Shown: in pieces, positions 8,135 to 17,099 of the stretch
Position numbering within the stretch: the first letter of the stretch is position 1
Layout of the letters: each line of letters starts with the position of its first letter
Assembly: GCF_003056345.1 (NCBI RefSeq)
Contig: NZ_PYWB01000009.1
Location: 124,001 to 188,000 of the forward strand
Direction of reading: 5' to 3'
Length of the DNA stretch: 64,000 bases
Source: Devosia submarina
GTDB taxonomy: Bacteria > Pseudomonadota > Alphaproteobacteria > Rhizobiales > Devosiaceae
Notes under the pieces: generated by a model
The model's input: only the letters and a program-made list of their open reading frames with translations
What the model was told of the DNA's origin: nothing
The model's database searches: none
Program-made: the position numbers and the translations under genes

Positions 8135-8992
8135 CTAGAGCCCCACCGCCCGCCGCACGTCTGCGGCCGTCCAGCCTTTTGCCCGCAAATCGCCCAGGCT
8201 TTCCGAGTCGCGAGACTTGGCCAGCTTCCGCCCAGCATCGTCCAGGATCAGTTTGTGGAAATGGTAGATGGGTGATCGGAGCCCCAGCAGCATTTGCAGC
8301 AACACATGCAGGTCCGTCGCCGCCTCCATATCCCGCCCGCGCGTCACATGGGTAATTCCCTGTTCGCTGTCATCCACCACACAAGACAAATGATAGCTAG
8401 TGGGGGTGCCCTTGCGCTGCAGTACGACATCGCCCCAGCGCTCGGGACGGGCGTGGCGGATCTGCGGGCGATCAGTTACGAGCGGCCCTAGCACGGTAAA
8501 GGTCAGCATGCCCACGCGCGCCATGGCCGATGCGGTATCGAGCCTGAACTGCACGGGATCGCCGCGTTCGAGGCGCTCGATCTGCTCGCCGCGGTTGAGA
8601 TGCTTGCAGGTGCCCGGATACAAAGGCGCACCATCTGGATCCTTGTCGGTAGCCTTGGCTGCAATTTCGGAGCGGCTGCAAAAGCAGGGATAGAGCAGAT
8701 GCTGGTCGCGCAGATCATTGCCGGCATCAGCATAGATGTCGAAGCGCTCCGATTGCTGCAGCACAGGCTCGGGCCATTGCAGGCCCAGCCATTGGAGGTC
8801 CTCGAAGATGGCAGCGACAAATTCGGGTTTACTGCGTTCAGGATCAGTGTCTTCGATCCGCAGCAAGGTCGTACCACCCAGCAGCTTTGCAGCATTCCAG
8901 GTGTAAAGCGCCGAATAGGCATGGCCAAGATGGAGCCGCCCGTTGGGGCTGGGGGCAAAACGAAGAATGGGTTTAGCGGATGATTGCGGCAC
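8135..8992 (-). CDS. gluQ: Glutamyl-Q tRNA(Asp) synthetase (GluQRS)
   Basis: A 285-aa truncated paralogue of glutamyl-tRNA synthetase that attaches glutamate to queuosine at position 34 of tRNA-Asp. It has the catalytic core only: FAPSPNGRLHLGHAYSAL near the N-terminus (HIGH-type motif), LRIEDTDPERS, the zinc-site cysteines around YPCFCSRSEI, and a KMSKS-type loop KLAKSRDSESL. The anticodon-binding domain of full GluRS is absent, and length fits GluQRS rather than GltX. It is divergently arranged from the AlkA gene with only 13 bp between starts. Confidence 0.92.
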   Translation of the reverse strand: MPQSSAKPILRFAPSPNGRLHLGHAYSALYTWNAAKLLGGTTLLRIEDTDPERSKPEFVAAIFEDLQWLGLQWPEPVLQQSERFDIYADAGNDLRDQHLLYPCFCSRSEIAAKATDKDPDGAPLYPGTCKHLNRGEQIERLERGDPVQFRLDTASAMARVGMLTFTVLGPLVTDRPQIRHARPERWGDVVLQRKGTPTSYHLSCVVDDSEQGITHVTRGRDMEAATDLHVLLQMLLGLRSPIYHFHKLILDDAGRKLAKSRDSESLGDLRAKGWTAADVRRAVGL

Positions 8993-9005
8993 AGGTTTTT
9001 CTTAC

Positions 9006-9665
9006 ATGAGTTTGGCCGAGCCGTCACCGCGTCTTGAAAGCGCCGCGGCCGTCAGCGCACATCTGGAGGCGTTGGTGGCGCTGGATCCGCGTCTCGCCTC
9101 CGTGCGCGAAATCGCCGGCACGGTCGAGCCACGCATCACCCAGCCTGGCTTTCCCGGCATCGCCAAGGTCATCTGTGGCCAACAATTGTCGGTCGTCAGC
9201 GCTGCGGCAATCTGGAAGCGTTTCGAGGCGCTGCCCGGTGCCCTGGATCCGCAGACCTATCTCTTGCTCACTGAAGAGCAGGTTCGGGCCACGGGCTTTT
9301 CCTCCGGCAAGTTCCGCACCGTTCGCGTCATTGCGCAAGCCATCGTGGCAGGTGAGCTCGACTTCACCCATCTCGAAACCCTTCCGGCCCCGGAAGCTGT
9401 GTCCTATCTTGTGGCACATAAGGGTATCGGTCCTTGGACGGCGGAGGTCTACCTTATGTTCTGCGCCGGGCATCCCGATGTTTTCCCCGCCGGCGATCTG
9501 GCTCTCCTCAAGGCAGTGCAGCACGGCCTTGGTCTTGACGCCCGCCCAACCATCAAGGACATGATCGGCATTGCCGAGGCTTGGTCGCCCCATCGCTCTG
9601 CTGCGGCCTTGATGTTCTGGCGCTATTTTGCGGTCCTGCGGGACCGAGAAGGAATTTTGTTGTGA
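9006..9665 (+). CDS. DNA-3-methyladenine glycosylase II (AlkA-like, HhH-GPD)
   Basis: A 219-aa base-excision repair glycosylase removing alkylated purines. The HhH-GPD core is visible: LVAHKGIGPWTAEVYLMFCAG (helix-hairpin-helix about residues 137-157) followed by the catalytic aspartate in PAGDLALLKA. VICGQQLSVVSAA near the N-terminus is typical of the group. The gene lacks the N-terminal domain of E. coli AlkA, as do many alphaproteobacterial homologues. Start ATG at 9006 avoids overlap with gluQ. Its stop codon overlaps the GTG start of the esterase (GTGA). Confidence 0.88.
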   Translation: MSLAEPSPRLESAAAVSAHLEALVALDPRLASVREIAGTVEPRITQPGFPGIAKVICGQQLSVVSAAAIWKRFEALPGALDPQTYLLLTEEQVRATGFSSGKFRTVRVIAQAIVAGELDFTHLETLPAPEAVSYLVAHKGIGPWTAEVYLMFCAGHPDVFPAGDLALLKAVQHGLGLDARPTIKDMIGIAEAWSPHRSAAALMFWRYFAVLRDREGILL

Positions 9666-10318
9666 CCAAGCTTTCGGGACCCATGCTGGCGCCTGCATCG
9701 GGCAAAGATCCGAGCCAAGCCGTTGTGCTGCTCCATGGTTATGGCAGCGATGGCAATGACCTGATTGGCCTTGCGCCGCATTGGCAGCCGATCCTACCCC
9801 ACGCCTTGTTTGTTTCGCCCAATGCACCGGAAATGTGCGCGCAGTCGGCGTTCGGCTTTCAATGGTTCGACATCAGCTTTGATGGCGACCGCCTCGCCAA
9901 GCGGCAGACCGGGGTTGCGCAGGCGAGGCCCGTGCTCGTGGAGTTCCTTCAGGACCTTTGGAGTCAGACTGGCATTGCGTCCGAGCAAACCGTGCTGGCC
10001 GGCTTCAGCCAGGGTGCGATGATGGCGCTGCATGTGGGGCTGTCCCTGCCGCAAAGACTCATGGGCATTATCGGCTTTTCCGGTGCTTTCCTGCCGCCTG
10101 AGGGCTTTGGATCGGATCAATTGCCTAAGCCACCGGTCTGCCTTGTACATGGCGATCTCGATGATGTGGTCGATCCCCAGCATAGCGCCGATGCCGACCT
10201 TGCCTTGCGTGGGGCAGGGGTCCCCGTCAGCTATCATGTGAGCCGAGGGACGCGTCATGGAATAGCGCCCGATGGGCTCCAATTTGCCAGCACATTCCTG
10301 CAGGAACTTGCCGCGTAA
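9662..10318 (+). CDS. Alpha/beta hydrolase, carboxylesterase/phospholipase family
   Basis: A 218-aa cytoplasmic esterase of the YpfH/acyl-protein-thioesterase-like group. VVLLHGYGSDGNDLIGLAPHW forms the oxyanion region, the nucleophile elbow is GFSQGAMMA (Ser in G-F-S-Q-G), the catalytic Asp is in LVHGDLDDVVDP and the His in GTRHGIAPDG. It starts at a GTG that overlaps the AlkA stop by 4 bp (GTGA), so the two are translationally coupled. The true substrate is unknown. Confidence 0.85.
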   Translation: MTKLSGPMLAPASGKDPSQAVVLLHGYGSDGNDLIGLAPHWQPILPHALFVSPNAPEMCAQSAFGFQWFDISFDGDRLAKRQTGVAQARPVLVEFLQDLWSQTGIASEQTVLAGFSQGAMMALHVGLSLPQRLMGIIGFSGAFLPPEGFGSDQLPKPPVCLVHGDLDDVVDPQHSADADLALRGAGVPVSYHVSRGTRHGIAPDGLQFASTFLQELAA

Positions 10319-10410
10319 ATAGTGTGTTAATCCAGCTTCACAGCGGTGACACAAAGGGCCTATTATAACGGAGCTATGGACTTACTCGATTCCCGTTCCG
10401 GGAGCCTGAT

Positions 10411-10968
10411 GTGACCATCCATGTGTCGCCTGAGGCCTGTCCCGCGCTTGTGCTGAATGCCGATTTCAGACCGCTCAGCTATTATCCGCTGTCGCTCTGG
10501 TCTTGGCAGGATGCGATCAAGGCTGTGTGTCTGGATCGGGTGAACATCGTGAGCAATTACGACACGATCATCCATTCTCCCAGCTTTGAAATGCAGCTGC
10601 CGAGCGTCGTGTCGCTCAAGGATTATGTAAAACCCGCCCGCCATCCAGCCTTCACACGCTTCAATGTGTTCCTGCGCGATCGCTTTCAGTGCCAATATTG
10701 CGGCGCCAGGGAAGACCTCACCTTTGATCATGTGATCCCCCGCTCCAAGGGCGGATTGACCACTTGGGAAAATGTCGTAGCCGCCTGCGCCCCCTGCAAT
10801 CTCAAAAAGGCTAATCGGATGCCCAGCGAGATTAAGATGTTCCCCCATCAGGCGCCCTATCATCCGACAGTGTATGATCTGCACAATAATGGTCGTGCGT
10901 TCCCGCCCAACCACTTGCACCAGAGCTGGCTCGACTACCTCTACTGGGACATCGAACTCGAGCCCTAA
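10411..10968 (+). CDS. HNH endonuclease domain protein
   Basis: A 185-aa protein with a GTG start and a GGGAG ribosome binding site 7 bp before it. The HNH core is at about residues 88-135: two CxxC zinc knuckles (CQYCG and CAPCN), DHVIPRSKGG carrying the catalytic DH, and ENVVAAC. The N-terminal part (LVLNADFRPLSYYPLSLWSWQDA) is the typical leader of this conserved alphaproteobacterial HNH family. Despite the nuclease fold, a role in restriction is not implied; its cellular role is not known. Confidence 0.85.
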   Translation: MTIHVSPEACPALVLNADFRPLSYYPLSLWSWQDAIKAVCLDRVNIVSNYDTIIHSPSFEMQLPSVVSLKDYVKPARHPAFTRFNVFLRDRFQCQYCGAREDLTFDHVIPRSKGGLTTWENVVAACAPCNLKKANRMPSEIKMFPHQAPYHPTVYDLHNNGRAFPPNHLHQSWLDYLYWDIELEP

Positions 10969-10971
10969 GCC

Positions 10972-11481
10972 TTAGCGCCGCCGGTTATGCCGGATTTGTG
11001 CCCAGATCGAAACCAGTAGTAGTGCAACGATCCCAAGCGAAATCAGGGCATTGAAGCCTGCAAGTGAAATGCCGGCCAGGCGGAACTGTACCACGTCGCA
11101 GCCGATCACCGGCGTCATGTTGTTGAGCGCGTTGAAGTCCATGATTTCGCCCACCCCCGTGCAGGCGGTGGGGCCGGGCCAGAAGCCCCATTCCACCCCG
11201 GCATGGTAGGCGCCCATATAAACGCTCCAAATGAAAATCGCCGTGACGATCGCCATGGCGATATACCAGACCGTCAGGGGCAACCGGTTCCAGAACACGA
11301 GCACCGCCAGCAACAAGGGCAAGCCATAATAATAAGGCCAGCGCTGTTCGAGGCACAATTCGCACGGCACCAGCCCGCCGATCACTTGCGACGCCAAGGC
11401 TGCGGCAATGGTCAAGAAGCCGATAACAAAGGCGAGTCCGGCAGACTTCTTGTCGAGCGGGAGGAGAATGGAAGAGGCCAT
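10972..11481 (-). CDS. Disulfide bond formation protein B family (DsbB-like)
   Basis: A 169-aa inner-membrane protein with four predicted transmembrane helices. The first redox pair is CELCLEQRWPYYYGLP (DsbB reads CxxCxxQR), and a second periplasmic cysteine region appears as TACTGVGEIMDF. DsbB reoxidises DsbA and passes electrons to quinone. It is convergent with the HNH gene (4 bp between stops). A second, shorter DsbB gene occurs inside the transposon at 34433-34855. Confidence 0.85.
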   Translation of the reverse strand: MASSILLPLDKKSAGLAFVIGFLTIAAALASQVIGGLVPCELCLEQRWPYYYGLPLLLAVLVFWNRLPLTVWYIAMAIVTAIFIWSVYMGAYHAGVEWGFWPGPTACTGVGEIMDFNALNNMTPVIGCDVVQFRLAGISLAGFNALISLGIVALLLVSIWAQIRHNRRR

Positions 11482-11559
11482 GGGCAAAATTCTCAGGTGA
11501 CGCTTTGGCGTTGGATAGACCGGAGCCTCCCTGAACTCCAGCGGGAAACAGCGTTTTGA

Positions 11560-12393
11560 TCAATCAGCGGGATAGTTGATGCCCAGCGCCTTGCGCAAAG
11601 CGATGGCGTTGGCGGGGGCATGAAGCTTGTCCTCATGGACAAAATACGCGAACACATCCTTGCCCTCGTCTGCCCAGTTCCGGCAGGTCTCAGCCCAATC
11701 AGCGATGTCGGGCTCGCCATATCCCTGTGCGTCGGGTCGGGCTGGCCCCTGGAGGCGGCAATAGGCGAAATCAGCCGTCGATGTGCGATCGGGATGCTGG
11801 ATGGTATCGGCAATGACGCGCGCCACATTGAAGCGCGTCAGTAGCGCGTTCACCTCTGGCGCATCAAAGCTCGGGTGGCGCAGTTCCATGGCATGCCGGA
11901 TCGGCCCAACGCCGGCCGTTTTGAGAAATGGCTCCGTCTTGAGCCGGCCATCGGCCTTGCTGGCGAGCGCAACATATTGCTCGGGCGTTCGCGGCAGCAG
12001 GGCGAGAAAATCTTCGATCACGCCGGCATCAAAGCTTAGATTGGGCGGTAATTGCCAGATGAATGGCCCGAGCTTCATACCCAAGGCCAAAGGCCCCGAT
12101 GCAAGGAAATTGGCCAGCTCGCTTTCGCAGTTCCTGAGCCGCTTGATGTGAGTCACCAATTGCGGACCCTTGATCGAGAAAACAAAGTGTTCAGGTATTT
12201 CGCCCGCCCATTTCTGGAAGCTTTCCGGCTTCTGGTTGGCGCGAAAAGTAGCATTGATCTCAATGCTCCCGAGGCGGGAACTGGCATAGGCAAGCTCCTT
12301 TTTCTGAACTAGGCCTTGGGGGAAAAACGTGCCGCGCCAAGGCGCGAACACCCATCCTGCCGTGCCTGTGCGCACAATCCCTGCCTTGGCCAT
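11560..12393 (-). CDS. DUF72 domain protein
   Basis: A 277-aa protein of the DUF72 (YecE-like) family, a TIM-barrel-like fold of unknown function. The start GTAGWVFAPWRGTFFP and the SSRLGSIEINATFRANQKPE region, followed by FVFSIKGPQLVTH, are family hallmarks, as is the C-terminal YCRLQGP. A longer frame upstream is open, but MAKAGIVRTGTAGW is the family N-terminus. Confidence 0.85.
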   Translation of the reverse strand: MAKAGIVRTGTAGWVFAPWRGTFFPQGLVQKKELAYASSRLGSIEINATFRANQKPESFQKWAGEIPEHFVFSIKGPQLVTHIKRLRNCESELANFLASGPLALGMKLGPFIWQLPPNLSFDAGVIEDFLALLPRTPEQYVALASKADGRLKTEPFLKTAGVGPIRHAMELRHPSFDAPEVNALLTRFNVARVIADTIQHPDRTSTADFAYCRLQGPARPDAQGYGEPDIADWAETCRNWADEGKDVFAYFVHEDKLHAPANAIALRKALGINYPAD

Positions 12394-12495
12394 GCTGCCT
12401 CCCGATGATCCATCCGGCGGGCACGTTCTCACTCCCCTTGCCTTGAGGCAAGGGAGAGCGGCACAGTAGCGGCAAACGGTGAGGGGGAGCGTTGA

Positions 12496-13281
12496 ATGGA
12501 TTTCGGCCTGGATGGGAAAGTTCTTGTTGTCACCGGCGGCACACAGGGCGTCGGGCAGGCCATTGCGCTGCGCGCCGCGCGTTCGGGCGTCAGCGAGATT
12601 GTCGTGGGCGGCCGGAATGTGTCACGCGGCGAGCAGACGGTGGGTATGCTCGAAGAGCTGGGCGTCTCCGCGTTATTTGTCCCCGGAGATCTCGCCGATA
12701 GCGCCACCCCGCAGGCGATCTTTGAGTCAGCGCTCGCAAAATTCGGGCAGGTCGATTGCCTCGTCAATGCAGCGGCGCTTACCGATCGCGGATCGGTTGT
12801 TGATGCCAATGCCGAATTCTTTGACCGCATGTTTGCTGCCAACACACGCGCACCCATGCTGCTGATGCAGCAGCTGATCCAGCACCTCAAGGCACGCAAG
12901 GCGCCGGGCTCCATTGTCAACATCCTCTCGATCAACGCCCATGGCGGAACGCCTGAACTCGGGGTCTATTCGGCCAGCAAGGCTGCAACCTTGGTCCTCA
13001 CCAAGAATGCAGCCTTCGCCCACCGGTTTGACCGCATCCGGATCAATGGCATCAATCTGGGCTGGACTGACACGCCGGTCGAGCGGGTCATGCAGGCCGA
13101 AACTCTGGGCAAGGGTCCCGGCTGGCTCGATGAGGCAAATAAGCGCATGCCCTGGGGCAGGCTTGTGGAGCCTGACGATGTTGCGCGGCTGGCCCTGTTT
13201 CTCTTGGGCGATGCCTCCATTCCCATGACCGGCGCCTTGATCGACCAGGACCAGAACTTCGTGCTGGGCACTGTTGGCTAA
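12496..13281 (+). CDS. Short-chain dehydrogenase/reductase
   Basis: A 261-aa classical SDR with an NAD(P)-binding Rossmann fold: VVTGGTQGVGQAIAL (TGxxxGxG, about residues 11-26), NAAALTDRG (NAAG-like), active-site Ser and YxxxK in YSASKAA, and the C-terminal NGINLGWTDTP. The GRN pattern after strand 2 suggests NADP preference. It stands alone between the DUF72 gene and a pseudogene; the substrate cannot be told. Confidence 0.88.
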   Translation: MDFGLDGKVLVVTGGTQGVGQAIALRAARSGVSEIVVGGRNVSRGEQTVGMLEELGVSALFVPGDLADSATPQAIFESALAKFGQVDCLVNAAALTDRGSVVDANAEFFDRMFAANTRAPMLLMQQLIQHLKARKAPGSIVNILSINAHGGTPELGVYSASKAATLVLTKNAAFAHRFDRIRINGINLGWTDTPVERVMQAETLGKGPGWLDEANKRMPWGRLVEPDDVARLALFLLGDASIPMTGALIDQDQNFVLGTVG

Positions 13282-13297
13282 GCCGGCTGATATACCC

Positions 13298-13917
13298 TTA
13301 GGCGACCAGGCGCCGCCTATTATGCTGGGCAAGCCAATTCTCGAAATCCACAAGCGGCAGGGGCTTCGCGAGGAAATAGCCCTGCGCCTCGTCGCAGCCC
13401 AGATCGCGCAGGAGCCCATAGCTTTCGGCAGTTTCAACGCCTTCTGCCACCACGCGGAAGCCAAGGTCTGCAGCATCTTGGTCATGGAGGTGACCAGCTG
13501 GAGCTCAGGCCTGCTTGCAGCCAGCGGTATCACAAAGGCGCGGTCGATCTTTACGCAATAAGCGGGAAGCCGCTGCAGATAGGCAAGACTGCTGTAGCCA
13601 GTCCCGAAATCGTCCACCGCTCTGGCCAGCACGCTGTCCTTGTATTTCTGGTCGACCAGAAGGTCCTGCACAACCAGCGTGCCCGAAGTATCGGACACTT
13701 CGGCGCAGGGGGCCAGCTCGCGTAGAATCTCCCAATGATCCACCCCCACGCGCGACTTGAATCATTGCCGGTCCGTGTCGGTCAGTGACACCGCCGCAAT
13801 GAGCAGGCCAAACAGCTGGGAAGCCATCCGTGTTATGCGGTCGAAACTCTCGGCCGGCGGCATATCGAGCAAATTGAGTGCGCGCAGGGCATCTAGTCTG
13901 TTAAATTTGTAAGTCAT
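13298..13917 (-). pseudogene. Decayed GAF...EAL (cyclic-di-GMP) signalling gene
   Basis: Read on the minus strand from ATG at 13917, the first 48 codons encode the start of a GAF sensor domain (FNRLDALRALNLLD, SFDRITRMASQLFGL, VSLTDTDRQ). Then a TGA (13764-13762) replaces the Trp codon expected before FKSRVGV. The GAF frame resumes (HWEILRELAPCAEVSDTSGTLVVQDLL) and at about 13620 jumps directly into the middle of an EAL phosphodiesterase domain (VDDFGTGYSSLAYLQRLP), so the rest of GAF, any GGDEF domain and the start of EAL are lost. A one-base frameshift near 13480 separates this from the true end (RVVAEGVETAE ... QGYFLAKPLP). Stop, internal deletion and frameshift together make this a dead gene. 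Confidence 0.85.
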
Positions 13918-14106
13918 GGCTAGCCGCTTGGTAACTCCATCCAGAAACCCACGGTGCGTCGCAATACTTCGCTAATCGGACCGTTAAAAAAGCGGCCTTG
14001 ATGAAACTTGGCCCGCTCGCCCGCCAAGAAGTTGCGCGGTTCTGCGTAGGTCGCCCATCTGCCCTTAGCGCTTGAAACCCTTGCGCTAATTTGCTGCTGA
14101 TTAACC

Positions 14107-15906
14107 ATGATGCCCTATGCTGCGCGCCGGACGCAGGAGAGCAATTTGTTCCGATTATTTTCTGGAAGTGGCGAAACACAGCGCATGAAAAGCTGGCAGG
14201 AGGCCATCTCGCGCAGCCAGGCCGTTGTGGAGTTCAAACCGGACGGCACGATCAGCTGGGCCAACGACAATTTCCTCGCGGTAATGGGATATGCCCGCGA
14301 CGAGATAATTGGCCAGCATCACAGCATGTTTGTGGACCCCCTTTATGCCCGGTCGGCTGCCTACAAGGCGTTCTGGCAGGAGCTCAAGAAGGGCAAGTTC
14401 CACAGCGACGAATTCCAGCGGTTCGCCAAGGGCAATCGCGAGGTCTGGCTTCAGGCCAGCTATAATCCCCTTGTCGGCAATAACGGCGAGGTGATCGGCG
14501 TCGTCAAGTTCGCCAGGGACATTACCAGCCAGGCGATGAGCAATGCCGACCACCAGGGGCAGGTCGCGGCTATTTCGCGCGTGCAGGCTGTGATCGAGTT
14601 CGATCTTGACGGTACGATCAGGGACGCCAACCAGAACTTCCTCGATGTCATGGGTTATCGGCTCGATGAGATCGTGGGCAAGAAGCACAGCATGTTCGTA
14701 TCGGAGGATTACAGCAGAAGCCCCGACTACAAGGCGTTCTGGGATAATCTTCGCGCGGGCAAGCCCGTGGCGCAGGAATTTCATCGCATCGGGAAGGGCG
14801 GGCGCGAGGTCTGGATCGCCGCGTCCTATAATCCCGTTTTTTCGCCCTGTGGCGGGCTGACCAAGATCATCAAATACGCCACCGATATCACGCAGCGCAA
14901 ACAAGCCGAAAGGCTGGTCCTGCGCCTTGAGGACGGGCTTTCGCGCCTTGCCGGGGGGGACCTCGGCGGCCATATCGAAGATGATTTCGGCGGGCAATAT
15001 GAAGAGCTGCGCCAGGCCTTTAATACAACTGTCGAACAGCTGAAAACCATTGTGAGTGGCCTGCAGGAAACCTCGCGTTCGGTCAAGCTTGCCACCAGCG
15101 AGATCTTGTCGGGCGCCAACGATCTGTCCGAGCGCACCACCAAGCAGGCGGCTACGATCGAGCAGACCTCAGCCGCAATGGATCAGCTTGCCATCACCGT
15201 GGTGGAAAATGCGCGCAAAGCCGAAGATGCCTCGGCAAAGGCGGGCGATGTATCACGTTCTGCCGAAGAGGGCGGAGAGGTGATGCGCTTGGCCAACCGG
15301 GCCATGGAAGAAATCACCAGTTCAAGCGCTAAGATCTCCTCCATCATCGGCATGATCGATGACATCGCTTTCCAGACCAATCTGCTCGCGCTCAACGCGT
15401 CGGTGGAAGCGGCGCGGGCAGGCGAAGCGGGGAAGGGCTTTGCGGTTGTTGCGGTGGAAGTCAGGCGCCTTGCGCAATCGGCCGCGCAAGCTTCGGCTGA
15501 TGTCAAGACGCTGATCGATCAGAGCGCGCGGGAAGTCAGTGGCGGCTCAAGGCTCGTTTCCGATGCCGCTGCCAAGCTCACCGCCATGCTGGAAGCCGTT
15601 CGGCAAAACACGACTCTACTGGACGGCATAGCCAATGCCTGCCGCGATCAGGCCTCCTCCATCGAGGAGGTCAACGTCGCCGTTCGCGTCATGGACGAGA
15701 TGACCCAGCACAATGCAGCGCTCGTGGAACAGATCAATGCGTCTATCGAGCAGACCGAAATGCAGGCTGGGGAACTGGACCGGATCGTGGATGTGTTCCG
15801 CGTCAACGAAGCAGCGCCGGTGCCGTCTGTGTTGCCGAAGCGCCATTTGCCAACGCAGAACTCTGCCCAGGTGCTGCCGCTGAAGGCCGCAGGCGCCAGC
15901 CGCTAA
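14107..15906 (+). CDS. Soluble methyl-accepting chemotaxis protein with two PAS domains
   Basis: A 599-aa cytoplasmic receptor without any transmembrane segment. Two tandem, closely similar PAS domains (about residues 32-140 and 155-265; both contain a GT-I-AN-NFL-VMGY pattern and EVW-(I/L)-ASYNP), then a HAMP-like linker (about 275-335) and the MCP signalling domain, whose hairpin tip is [33 protein letters not shown] (about 415-450). No CheR-binding NWETF pentapeptide ends the protein. PAS pairs of this kind often bind heme or flavin and sense oxygen or redox state. Confidence 0.92.
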   Translation: MMPYAARRTQESNLFRLFSGSGETQRMKSWQEAISRSQAVVEFKPDGTISWANDNFLAVMGYARDEIIGQHHSMFVDPLYARSAAYKAFWQELKKGKFHSDEFQRFAKGNREVWLQASYNPLVGNNGEVIGVVKFARDITSQAMSNADHQGQVAAISRVQAVIEFDLDGTIRDANQNFLDVMGYRLDEIVGKKHSMFVSEDYSRSPDYKAFWDNLRAGKPVAQEFHRIGKGGREVWIAASYNPVFSPCGGLTKIIKYATDITQRKQAERLVLRLEDGLSRLAGGDLGGHIEDDFGGQYEELRQAFNTTVEQLKTIVSGLQETSRSVKLATSEILSGANDLSERTTKQAATIEQTSAAMDQLAITVVENARKAEDASAKAGDVSRSAEEGGEVMRLANRAMEEITSSSAKISSIIGMIDDIAFQTNLLALNASVEAARAGEAGKGFAVVAVEVRRLAQSAAQASADVKTLIDQSAREVSGGSRLVSDAAAKLTAMLEAVRQNTTLLDGIANACRDQASSIEEVNVAVRVMDEMTQHNAALVEQINASIEQTEMQAGELDRIVDVFRVNEAAPVPSVLPKRHLPTQNSAQVLPLKAAGASR

Positions 15907-15910
15907 GAGC

Positions 15911-15943
15911 AAAAAGAAAGGCAGGCGCCACATGCGCCTGCCT
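15911..15943 (-). terminator. Rho-independent terminator of the outer-membrane protein gene
   Basis: Perfect 10-bp stem AGGCAGGCGC (15919-15928) / GCGCCTGCCT (15934-15943) with a 5-nt loop. In the minus direction it is followed by TTTCTTTTT. It serves the barrel gene ending at 15966 and may also stop the chemotaxis transcript arriving from the other side. Confidence 0.8.
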
Positions 15944-15965
15944 CCATGCTTCCGAAGTATTATTG

Positions 15966-16646
15966 CTAGAACTTGTAGTTCAAACCGGCGCGAACCACGC
16001 TGAAGTTCTGCGTGACGTCGATATCGCCACCCGGCAGGCCGCTATAGGTCTGGGCACCCAGGTCGGTATAGAGATACTCGGCCTTGACGGTGATATTGTC
16101 GCTCGCCTTGGCCTCGAGACCTGCGCCAACGGTCCAGCCGACATGGTTGGCGGACTGGGAGGTCACGACATTGCTTGCATTGGTGATGCTGGTCGTGCCG
16201 CGACCTGCAGCGAAACCGCCGGTTACATAAGGCATCACGGCGCCAAAGGTCATACCGGCGCGACCGCGAATGGTGCCATAGACGTCGATGTTGGATTCAG
16301 AAACGCTGCCGCCGGGAATGTCTTCGGAATAGCCGATATTTGCCCATTGCAGATCGGCTTCCGCGCCCACTAGGAAGCCGCCCATGTCCATGTTGTAGCC
16401 GACTTGGCCACCGAACTGGAAACCGTCCGAATTGTTGTCGATTTCCGGCCCGCCGCCGGTCGGTTCGCTGGTCGTGCTGCCCCAGCCATAGCCGGCGTTA
16501 ACACCGGCATAAAAGCCCGACCAGTCGCTGGCGGGCGTCGCCGAATAGATATTGCCGGGGCTGCTGTTCCAGTTCAGATCCGCAGCATGGGCCGCAGCGC
16601 CGGAAAGCAGCAGGGCCGCGGAAAGCATGATGCCGATACGCTTCAT
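15966..16646 (-). CDS. Outer-membrane beta-barrel protein (Omp25/31 type)
   Basis: A 226-aa protein with a signal peptide (MKRIGIMLSAALLLSGAAAHA, cleavage after AHA) and an eight-strand barrel pattern: WSGFYAGVNAGYGWG at the start of the barrel, FQFGGQVGYNMDMGGFLVGAEADLQWANIGYS in the middle, VKAEYLYTDLG and a C-terminal aromatic strand ending VVRAGLNYKF. These are the signatures of the Omp25/Omp31/RopB family abundant in Hyphomicrobiales. Start chosen at the ATG giving the signal peptide; the frame is open 81 bp further upstream. Confidence 0.88.
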   Translation of the reverse strand: MKRIGIMLSAALLLSGAAAHAADLNWNSSPGNIYSATPASDWSGFYAGVNAGYGWGSTTSEPTGGGPEIDNNSDGFQFGGQVGYNMDMGGFLVGAEADLQWANIGYSEDIPGGSVSESNIDVYGTIRGRAGMTFGAVMPYVTGGFAAGRGTTSITNASNVVTSQSANHVGWTVGAGLEAKASDNITVKAEYLYTDLGAQTYSGLPGGDIDVTQNFSVVRAGLNYKF

Positions 16647-16939
16647 GGGTGTCCTCGCATGATTAAGGGGGCGTCGAAATTTCCGGCAAAATGCGACCGG
16701 TCCCGTTAACACTGCGGTAACAAACAAGGTTAACGGCGCGCTTGGTACGCATGGCTCATGCTGACGTTTGCGTGAGGCGCATGGAACGCGCTGGCGCTTG
16801 TGGAAAGCGCCATTTCATGGCGGCAAATGTCGCTCACCACCGGCACATAGAGCCAAGCGATAGCTTGAACATGGCCGTCGGCGCAGCAGCTTGTGGCCCA
16901 CCGATCAAGCAGGGAACAACTGATTTTTCGAGGATGAGG
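16647..16939. other. Intergenic chromosome between barrel gene and transposon
   Basis: No convincing gene on either strand. It must contain the promoter of the minus-strand barrel gene. Before the transposon inserted, this stretch lay directly next to tRNA-Leu(CAA). Confidence 0.5.
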
Positions 16940-16944
16940 AAAGT
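16940..16944. repeat. Left target-site duplication AAAGT
   Basis: AAAGT immediately before the TGT end of the element is repeated exactly right after its ACA end (55909-55913). Five-base duplications are the rule for Tn7-like and Tn5053-like transposition. Confidence 0.85.
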
Positions 16945-17099
16945 TGTCACGAGTGACGCCGTTTCGCTCATCGGCGAGATTTAGCCCAAGGAATCCGGGG
17001 CTTTGACGAGCTCTAAATGAAAAGGGCCCGCACTTCTCTACCATAGTCCCGCTCAGATTCTGGCCAAAAAAGAAGGCCGGGAGTGTCCCGGCCTTGATT
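16945..17099. repeat. Left transposon end
   Basis: Non-coding left end. Besides the terminal TGTCACGAGTG it has GCTCA motifs at 16966 and 17051 and a block AAGGGCC..ACTTCT (17022-17037) also seen, inverted, in the right end (55812-55824). The second GCTCA lies 107 bp from the left end and its right-end counterpart (TGAGC, 55797-55801) 108 bp from the right end. These may be TnsB-binding sites; the match is short and not proven. Confidence 0.55.
17066..17095 (-). terminator. Terminator of the transposition operon
   Basis: Perfect 10-bp stem AAGGCCGGGA (17073-17082) / TCCCGGCCTT (17086-17095) with a 3-nt loop; in the minus direction it is followed by a T-run (complement of the A-run 17066-17071). 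It starts 4 bp after the tniQ stop codon. Confidence 0.85.

Noticed and set aside
12727..13749. Minus-strand frame of 340 codons joining EAL sequence to antisense of the SDR gene
   Set aside because: Only the first part is EAL-like; after the frameshift it reads antisense through the SDR gene. Treated as part of the pseudogene.
13920..14108. Minus-strand 62-codon frame between the pseudogene and the chemotaxis gene
   Set aside because: No supported start and no family; the region more likely holds divergent promoters.
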